Origin: Acetatifactor sp.
GTDB lineage: Bacteria; Bacillota; Clostridia; Lachnospirales; Lachnospiraceae
NCBI GenBank assembly: GCA_016303085.1
Contig: JAEDMI010000086.1
Location: 1 to 10,320, forward strand
DNA: 10,320 bases
Direction: 5' to 3'
The position numbers and the translations under genes are program-made. This document shows, one piece after another, positions 5,876 through 10,320 of this stretch (positions are counted from its first letter, which is position 1; every line of letters starts with the position of its first letter). Under the pieces are notes generated by a model, which was not told where the DNA came from, did not search any database, and worked only from the letters and a program-made list of their open reading frames with translations.

Positions 5876-5915
5876 GCAAAACGGGTGCGAGCACAACGAA
5901 TACAAATAAACACAC
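5850..5915 (-). CDS. Leader peptide of erm, probable drug-stalling sensor
   Basis: A 21-codon frame from GTG 5915-5913, with AGGTGG (5926-5921) 5 bases before it and a TAA at 5852-5850. The peptide begins MCLFVFVVLAPVLQ and ends NKKADS. The hydrophobic LFVFVV stretch resembles the stalling peptides of other erm genes (IFVI in ErmCL, IAVV in an ErmA leader); that functional likeness is inference. A ribosome halted at about codons 8-9 would cover bases down to about codon 13 and leave codons 14-20, which form the antiterminator arm, free to pair with the terminator. A ribosome that finishes the peptide would cover the arm and let the terminator form. Too short for ordinary gene finding, but position, start signal and overlap with the arms agree. 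Confidence 0.75.
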   Translation of the reverse strand: MCLFVFVVLAPVLQGNKKADS

Positions 5916-5944
5916 GTAAGCCACCTTTCTTATAAACTGTTCTG

Positions 5945-5973
5945 AGTATAACACGGAGACGGAAGGATGTCAA
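5945..5973 (-). promoter_or_regulatory. Strong promoter of the erm leader and erm
   Basis: On the minus strand, a consensus TTGACA (5973-5968), a 17-nt spacer and TATACT (5950-5945). Transcription should start near 5938, about 23 bases before the leader-peptide GTG, giving an erm 5' leader of roughly 245 nt. It lies 29 bases past the stop of the upstream membrane-protein gene. Confidence 0.85.
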
Positions 5974-6001
5974 ATTATACAGGAAGTTCGTTGCCTCTTC
6001 T

Positions 6002-7666
6002 TTATTTTGCCCTGTAATATCTCCAGTACCGTCCGTCACCAACCGTTTTATAATTTTCATCTATCCATTTCATTACCCAGGAATTCGGGTCTACCATCAT
6101 TTCTCCGTACCAACAGCTCACTGCTATTACCGTAGGTTCCTTTTCGGGATAAAGTTTAAAATATTCCAGCATGCGCTCATTATAAATAGGAGTATCAATG
6201 GTGGAGTAATTACTGATATCTGCATCCGTCAGCAAAAATTCCATGGAGTCAATCAGCCAACTCCCTACTATTAGAAAGGAATCTTCCTCCTGAACATACT
6301 GCGTATGATCTTCTCCGTCATAGGTTATCTGGTAATAAGTCATGTAATCACATACTACACCCATGGATGGCCCGGAACGAACAATGGTGTTCACGTCTTG
6401 AACCATCCATATATTTCCTTTATTTGCATAGCCCCATACAACCAGTCCCCGATGCACGGTTACAAGGGTACAGACAGCCAGCAGAAAAAGTACCGCCTGT
6501 TCCTTCATATGTCGAATTGGCAGGAAGGAAACCACCCCTCCGAGCACCATATAGGACACAATTGTGATAAGTCCCAAATCGGTCAACAGCCAGGTGGCGG
6601 CAAAGGAAGCAATGGACAGTAACATTCCTGTAAGCCAGATTGTCTTTTCCTGCTCCTCCATTTTTTTATAACCGGCTAAACCCAGAAGCATCAGAACTAC
6701 CGGCAGTATATAGAAGGTGCAGGTCCAGTCAAGCCCCGTCTTTTTCTGAGTAAAGAGCATTACAATTTCTGAAAAAAGCATTACCAGACCAAATATCGGT
6801 AAGAACTCCACACTTTTTTTTCGAATGGCATAAACAACTCTTCCTATTACCCAAGCTATCGCTGCAGATGCTATAATCCAGCAAATTCCCAGCATGATAC
6901 CATAAAAGTAATTGTACAAACTGATATAGTCATTACTGTGAGAATCCGAATAGAAAATATTGCCGATATTTCTTATAAACTGTGAAATTCCGATTTTAAT
7001 AATAAAATATCCTACATATCCCAGTCCGATAACCCCGCAGACAGCTGTAAAGAGCCCTATGTTTTTCCACCTTTTCTCCGATTTGAAAAAGAGAATCAAA
7101 ACCACAGGTACATAAGCCAATATGCAGGATGGATAAGATAATATCTCCAGACACAAAAAGACTGCTGCCATGGACAGGTAACCCCGTTTTTGCTGATTAT
7201 TCAGAAATTTTACAAGACAGAGAAACACAAGCACCGAAAATCCGATTTGCAGGTTTGCAAAGTCAGGGAAGGGTGTTTGCTTGGCACGAAACATAAACAG
7301 AAAAATGCATGCTAAATGAGCAATTTGTTTTCCCGTAATATCCTTTAACAGGCGATATAAAAAAATGCAGAGCACACCAAAAAACAGAGTTCCGCAAATC
7401 TGAAGATAAATCATTACACCGGTATAGGATGGTACCACCAGATGATACAGCCACATAAAAATATCTGTGAAGAAAATGGAAGTCTGATGAGGCTCCCACA
7501 TTTGCTGAAACATACCATCTCCGTTTAAGTGTCTATAGGACATGGCTACCGTATATGCATTGTCAAATCCGGTATCCGTAAATATACTTTTGATACTGGC
7601 CAAAACCACGGCTACCCACAAAAGCACTATCAGCTTGTCTGCTTTTTCTTTTAAAAAATGCATCAT
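6002..7666 (-). CDS. Polytopic membrane protein, probable GT-C glycosyltransferase
   Basis: 554 residues with a dozen or more hydrophobic segments between about 10 and 410, then a ~140-residue hydrophilic C-terminal part probably outside the cell. After the first helix comes a loop with GFDNAYTVAMSYRH (33-46) and MWEPHQTS (56-63). An acidic residue in this first outer loop (here D35, with E58 near the second helix) is typical of GT-C enzymes, which move a sugar from a polyprenyl-phosphate donor. The start is one of two adjacent ATGs at 7666/7663, with GAGGA about 9 bases before. It is monocistronic by position, with its own promoter at 7771-7799. No other surface-glycan genes are in the window. 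It could be another multi-pass protein of the mannosyltransferase/ArnT-like class; substrate and function are not readable. Confidence 0.82.
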   Translation of the reverse strand: MMHFLKEKADKLIVLLWVAVVLASIKSIFTDTGFDNAYTVAMSYRHLNGDGMFQQMWEPHQTSIFFTDIFMWLYHLVVPSYTGVMIYLQICGTLFFGVLCIFLYRLLKDITGKQIAHLACIFLFMFRAKQTPFPDFANLQIGFSVLVFLCLVKFLNNQQKRGYLSMAAVFLCLEILSYPSCILAYVPVVLILFFKSEKRWKNIGLFTAVCGVIGLGYVGYFIIKIGISQFIRNIGNIFYSDSHSNDYISLYNYFYGIMLGICWIIASAAIAWVIGRVVYAIRKKSVEFLPIFGLVMLFSEIVMLFTQKKTGLDWTCTFYILPVVLMLLGLAGYKKMEEQEKTIWLTGMLLSIASFAATWLLTDLGLITIVSYMVLGGVVSFLPIRHMKEQAVLFLLAVCTLVTVHRGLVVWGYANKGNIWMVQDVNTIVRSGPSMGVVCDYMTYYQITYDGEDHTQYVQEEDSFLIVGSWLIDSMEFLLTDADISNYSTIDTPIYNERMLEYFKLYPEKEPTVIAVSCWYGEMMVDPNSWVMKWIDENYKTVGDGRYWRYYRAK

Positions 7667-7770
7667 GAATTTGAATCCTCATCCTTCACTTTATTAATAT
7701 ACCACGAGCCTTATTCTCTTGAGGGTACAACGACGGAGTCCCGAATTTCTCCAAGTCCTCGTGCTTAATT

Positions 7771-7799
7771 AGTATAATACCATTCTGCGTGTTTTTCAA
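7771..7799 (-). promoter_or_regulatory. Promoter of the GT-C-like membrane protein
   Basis: On the minus strand, TTGAAA (7799-7794), a 17-nt spacer and TATACT (7776-7771). The start of transcription near 7764 leaves an untranslated leader of almost 100 nt before the ATG at 7666. Confidence 0.6.
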
Positions 7800-7962
7800 T
7801 TCCATTCCAAGCTTCATTGTCAAAACAAGCGGGAAATGATATACTTTTTGCGGCAGGAAATCCGGAGCAGATGCCGGGGGAACTTGGATGATTAAAAAGC
7901 AGGTAATCAACAGTGTTGTAATGAGATGAAGAATGGTTGAGAACAGCTAAACGAGGAGTTGT

Positions 7963-7992
7963 TTTACATACGATATTCCTGATTGTTATAAT
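7963..7992 (+). promoter_or_regulatory. Promoter of the FHIPEP-kinase operon
   Basis: TTTACA (7963-7968), an 18-nt spacer and a consensus TATAAT (7987-7992). Transcription should start near 8000, at the small GACAG/CTGTC inverted repeat, about 60 bases before the ATG at 8062 with its AAGGAGG (8044-8050). Confidence 0.68.
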
Positions 7993-8061
7993 GAAAATGA
8001 GACAGATGCCTGTCGTTCATTTGTCAAAAAATTCATTATCAATAAGGAGGATATAGCATAT

Positions 8062-8118
8062 ATGAGAGAAATCAGAGAGGAATTAAATGTATTTGGAAGC
8101 CGCCTGGCGGAAATATGA
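8062..8118 (+). CDS. N-terminal piece of the FHIPEP protein, or an 18-codon leader peptide
   Basis: An ATG at 8062 lies 11 bases after a strong AAGGAGG and begins MREIREELNVFGS before the frame runs to a TGA that overlaps the next ATG as ATGA. The FHIPEP frame is open upstream of its own ATG and reads PPGGN just before it. One extra C in the CC at 8100-8101 would join MREIREELNVFGS to PPGGNMTED, giving a 233-residue protein with a good ribosome binding site, which the ATG at 8115 lacks. I judge a one-base frameshift or error more likely than a separate coupled leader. Confidence 0.6.
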   Translation: MREIREELNVFGSRLAEI

Positions 8119-8762
8119 CAGAAGACGGGGATGAAAAGATGCAGGGCGAAATTCTGAAAAGCCTTCGAGATAGCCTTGACCCGTTGGAACTTATCTTTGG
8201 GAAAGAGATAGTGCCTCTTTTTGTGAATAATGAGTTTGTACAGCATATCGCAAAACTGCGTCGGGAGCTTGCGAAGGAGGGTATCCTGATGCCGATTGTC
8301 AGAATTAAGGATTTCCCCGGTCTGAAACCCGGAGAGTTCATGATTCTGGCATATCAAAATGTCATCTATCGAGAGGTTTTGGACGAAATTCACGAAGAAA
8401 AATTAAGTTACATAATTGGGAAATTGGGTGAAACCGTCAGAAATCATTACGATGAAATTTTAAATGCAGATATGATTAAAGTGATGACAGACAATTTAAA
8501 AATAAAGTATCCGGCATTGATAGAAAATGTGGTGCCGGAGAAAATTCCTTATGGCCTGCTGCTGGATGTCACAAGGAAGTCAGTCAGGAGAGGGAACAGT
8601 ACTCTTTATCTTCCCAAGATTATCGAAGGCGTGGAACATGAACTGAGGGAATATGGTGTTTGTGATGCAGCAAAGCTGGCGGAGCGCGTCTGCGCCAAAT
8701 TGGAGCGGGATGATAATTTTTGGGTTGTTATGAACGCAGGAACAAAACAGACGGAGATATAA
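8115..8762 (+). CDS. Stand-alone FlhA C-terminal-domain (FHIPEP) protein
   Basis: 215 residues from the ATG at 8115, probably 233 if the frame is joined to the start at 8062. The sequence follows the cytoplasmic domain of FlhA, the export gate of flagellar type III secretion: LELIFGKEIVPL, then HIAKLRRELAKE and MPIVRIKDFPGLKPGEFMI (the PPVxIRDNxxLxPxxY segment), then HYDEILNADMIKVMTDNLK with YPALIENVVP, and DVTRKSVRRGNSTLYLPKII with a final helical HELREYGVCDAAKLAERV. The order of blocks matches FlhA, but the middle insert of FlhA between the YxIxxxGVExxxGE and HxxELL blocks is much shorter here, and the whole membrane channel half is absent. No flagellar gene lies nearby. The gene is followed after 3 bases by a P-loop kinase, so the two are surely co-transcribed. 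Function unknown; perhaps a scaffold or docking domain reused outside secretion. Confidence 0.82.
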   Translation: MTEDGDEKMQGEILKSLRDSLDPLELIFGKEIVPLFVNNEFVQHIAKLRRELAKEGILMPIVRIKDFPGLKPGEFMILAYQNVIYREVLDEIHEEKLSYIIGKLGETVRNHYDEILNADMIKVMTDNLKIKYPALIENVVPEKIPYGLLLDVTRKSVRRGNSTLYLPKIIEGVEHELREYGVCDAAKLAERVCAKLERDDNFWVVMNAGTKQTEI

Positions 8763-8765
8763 AAA

Positions 8766-9371
8766 ATGATTGGAACATGTGCAAGGTGCGGAAATTACGA
8801 ATGGGACAAAGAGGTTGACGGAAATGTGATTCGATGTCCGAAATGCGGCAATACGTGGGAGTTTATCAAACTTCCGCTGTTTGTCTTGACAGGCTGCAGC
8901 GGTGTGGGAAAAACAACCACAGCCATGGAGATTATAAGGCGCAAGGTGGATTTTGTTGTCCTGGATGCGGATATGTTTTACAACATTATGCCTCATGAGA
9001 CGGAGGAAGATTATTATGATCAAGTGGAGCAGATAGGAAGCTTATCGAAAAATATCATGCAGAGCGGAAAGCCGGTGCTTTGGGCCATGGCAGGGAATCT
9101 GGACAAATTGCCCAAAACCTATAACAGCCGATTCTTTCGGAATATCCGCTGCCTTGCTCTGGTTTGCGACGAGGAGCTTCTGAGAACAAGAATGCGGGAA
9201 GGAAGAGGCATTGCCGATGAAAATTGGATTCAAAGCTCGGTAGATTACAATGAATATTTTAAATCCCATCACAGCCTGGGAGATACAGAGTTTGAAACCT
9301 TTGATATCAGCGGCAAAAGTGTGTCCGAGGTAGCAGATTTTGTGGTTGAATGGGTAGGACAGCAATATTAG
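8766..9371 (+). CDS. Zinc-ribbon P-loop kinase/ATPase
   Basis: 201 residues. Residues 5-27 form a zinc ribbon with C5xxC8 and C24xxC27 (CARC, CPKC). A P-loop follows: LFVLTGCSGVGKTT (38-51) with K49 and T50, and a hydrophobic strand ending in acidic residues, FVVLDADMF (63-71), which is where nucleoside and shikimate-type kinases hold a catalytic or magnesium-binding aspartate. A later RTRMREGRG segment is a plausible lid with arginines. This layout suggests a small-molecule or nucleotide kinase, or a small ATPase; the substrate is not readable. The start is 3 bases after the FHIPEP stop, with GGAG in the end of that gene as ribosome binding site. The tight link suggests a shared function with the FHIPEP protein. 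Confidence 0.85.
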   Translation: MIGTCARCGNYEWDKEVDGNVIRCPKCGNTWEFIKLPLFVLTGCSGVGKTTTAMEIIRRKVDFVVLDADMFYNIMPHETEEDYYDQVEQIGSLSKNIMQSGKPVLWAMAGNLDKLPKTYNSRFFRNIRCLALVCDEELLRTRMREGRGIADENWIQSSVDYNEYFKSHHSLGDTEFETFDISGKSVSEVADFVVEWVGQQY

Positions 9372-9415
9372 TCCGGTTTATCCCGGGAGGCTGAAAATTC
9401 GGAGGGTAAACAGGG

Positions 9416-10320
9416 TTGAAGAAAAAACATATCGGCTTAAAAATTTTACTTGGCTTTATCGTTCTTTTATTATTGGTGACAGTTGGTCTTTTTGTCCGAT
9501 TTTACCCGGTGTACAAAGACGCAAAACTGTTGGCGGAAAATTTGAACCGCACAAGTTTTACATATGAACTTGAAGCGGAACTGAACCGGGAGGAGTTACA
9601 GGAGGCACAGGCTAAGCTGCTGGATACTTTGGCAGAGCTTACCGGTGTCAAGAAGGAAGCTATGTACCGCCTGCGGGTTCAGGGCAGTGTGGACGGGGAT
9701 ATCATCCATGCGGTCATTTATCCTGAGGGACAGACAGAACCTTTGACGGAGTTGTACCTTAGTGACGAGGAGGATGTGGTAAACTGTGCCATGATATACA
9801 ACAGGATGCGGGCATATTATGCCGCAGACAATGACCTGCTTACATACCTGATTCCTGTTTGGAACGATCATGAGTATGTCTCCCTGGAACAGATGGAGCA
9901 GATGTTGGATGTGGATTTGTCTGTGGTGAAGGATTTAAGACTGCCTTTCGCAGGGAAAAAGCTGACAGGTAAAAAGGTTTTCGGTGTTTTGGCAGTCATG
10001 GGTCGGGAAAAGAACGGAATTTTATGCTCGTATATATGGAAATCGGATGACTTGAAGGTGCAGTTTAGCCTGAATAATGGGGAGGTCCCCGCCATTGACG
10101 CGGATATTTCCGCAAAAAAGCCGGCCAAACTGCTGGCTGCATTGTCTGAAAAGCTCTCTAAAATCGGAGTTGGTTTGAACGGAGAAAAGTTGCGTTTCCT
10201 GGATGATATTTCGGTGAAAGCGGAGGTTGGTAACGGTGGAGCCCTGCAGATACCGCAGGACAAAATCAGTCAGACAACAGTGGACATCATAGCTAATATC
10301 AGGCTTATCATAAAAGAAAT
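9416..10320 (+). CDS. Membrane-anchored protein, unknown function (3' partial)
   Basis: An open frame of 301 codons runs off the right edge. It starts at TTG 9416, 9 bases after GGAGGG (9401-9406), and begins MKKKHIGLKILLGF, followed by a single hydrophobic helix LLLLVTVGLFV (about 8-28). The rest is a mixed, mostly hydrophilic domain that should lie outside the cell, with segments FTYELEAELNREELQEAQAK, YRLRVQGSVDGDIIHAVIYP and VKDLRLPFAGKKLTGKKVFG. I do not recognise a family. The repeated beta-rich style with charged helices resembles membrane-tethered Firmicute proteins that assess or bind surface polymers, but that is only impression. It follows the kinase after 44 bases with no terminator, so it probably belongs to the same operon. 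Confidence 0.85.
   Translation, partial: MKKKHIGLKILLGFIVLLLLVTVGLFVRFYPVYKDAKLLAENLNRTSFTYELEAELNREELQEAQAKLLDTLAELTGVKKEAMYRLRVQGSVDGDIIHAVIYPEGQTEPLTELYLSDEEDVVNCAMIYNRMRAYYAADNDLLTYLIPVWNDHEYVSLEQMEQMLDVDLSVVKDLRLPFAGKKLTGKKVFGVLAVMGREKNGILCSYIWKSDDLKVQFSLNNGEVPAIDADISAKKPAKLLAALSEKLSKIGVGLNGEKLRFLDDISVKAEVGNGGALQIPQDKISQTTVDIIANIRLIIKE

Larger units (their letters stand above)
7667..8061. other. Divergent intergenic region, 395 bases
   Basis: Separates the minus-strand membrane protein from the plus-strand FHIPEP operon. It holds the two promoters given separately and long untranslated leaders on both sides. Small inverted repeats are GACAG/CTGTC (8001-8014, in the FHIPEP leader just after the promoter) and CACGAG/CTCGTG (7703-7708 with 7758-7763, in the membrane-protein leader). 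Both are short and unproven as operators or hairpins. The stretch 7800-7960 shows no gene or repeat that I can support; its open frames are short and lack ribosome binding sites. Confidence 0.6.

Noticed and set aside
5866..6060. A 64-codon minus-strand frame across the erm promoter
   Set aside because: It spans the end of the membrane-protein gene, the promoter and the leader peptide in another frame; a shadow.
7686..7910. A 74-codon minus-strand frame upstream of the membrane protein
   Set aside because: TTG start without a ribosome binding site, and it contains the promoter of the membrane-protein gene.
9596..10263. Two minus-strand frames opposite the last gene
   Set aside because: The plus strand is open from 9416 to the edge with a start signal and a membrane helix; the minus frames have neither and are shadows.

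Overview
The window looks like a chromosomal stretch of a low-to-moderate G+C Gram-positive anaerobe, most likely a gut Clostridia/Lachnospiraceae-type bacterium. This is an inference from strong AGGAGG-type ribosome binding sites, TTGACA/TATAAT promoters with 17-18 nt spacers, and the protein families present. No IS element, CRISPR array, tRNA or rRNA gene is visible.

Layout from left to right. (1) Bases 2-1243, +: the 3' part of an ABC exporter (end of the permease plus the ATPase). (2) Bases 1263-2972, -: a TetR-family regulator followed by a Kef/CPA2-type cation:proton antiporter, an operon in which each gene is broken once by a single-base frameshift. Its promoter at 3012-3040 lies between two near-identical palindromic operators. 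(3) Bases 3119-3703, +: a small lipoprotein divergent from tetR, with a hairpin terminator. (4) Bases 3693-4400, -: an AviRa-like 23S rRNA methyltransferase. (5) Bases 4559-4981, +: a cupin protein. (6) Bases 4983-5973, -: an Erm-type 23S rRNA adenine methyltransferase whose last ~44 residues are thrown out of frame by one base. It is preceded by what looks like a complete drug-sensing attenuator: promoter, 21-codon leader peptide, 18-nt antiterminator arm and intrinsic terminator. (7) Bases 6002-7666, -: a large polytopic membrane protein of probable GT-C glycosyltransferase type. (8) Bases 8062-10320, +: an apparent operon of a stand-alone FlhA C-terminal-domain (FHIPEP) protein, a zinc-ribbon P-loop kinase/ATPase, and a membrane-anchored protein of unknown function that runs off the window.

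How the parts may work together. The left and middle parts have a stress and antibiotic flavour: an exporter, a TetR-controlled antiporter, and two 23S rRNA methyltransferases within about 1.3 kb. The Erm gene appears to be switched by ribosome stalling on its leader peptide. The right-hand operon is the least explained part, because a soluble FlhA export-gate domain occurs without any visible flagellar or type III secretion genes.

A caution applies to the whole window. Four genes (antiporter, tetR, erm, FHIPEP N-terminus) each need exactly one base added or removed, mostly in a short homopolymer, to give a full-length family member. Sequencing or assembly error, recent gene decay, and in one case programmed -1 frameshifting are all possible, so each broken gene is listed as its visible fragments with the reconstructed span in the text.
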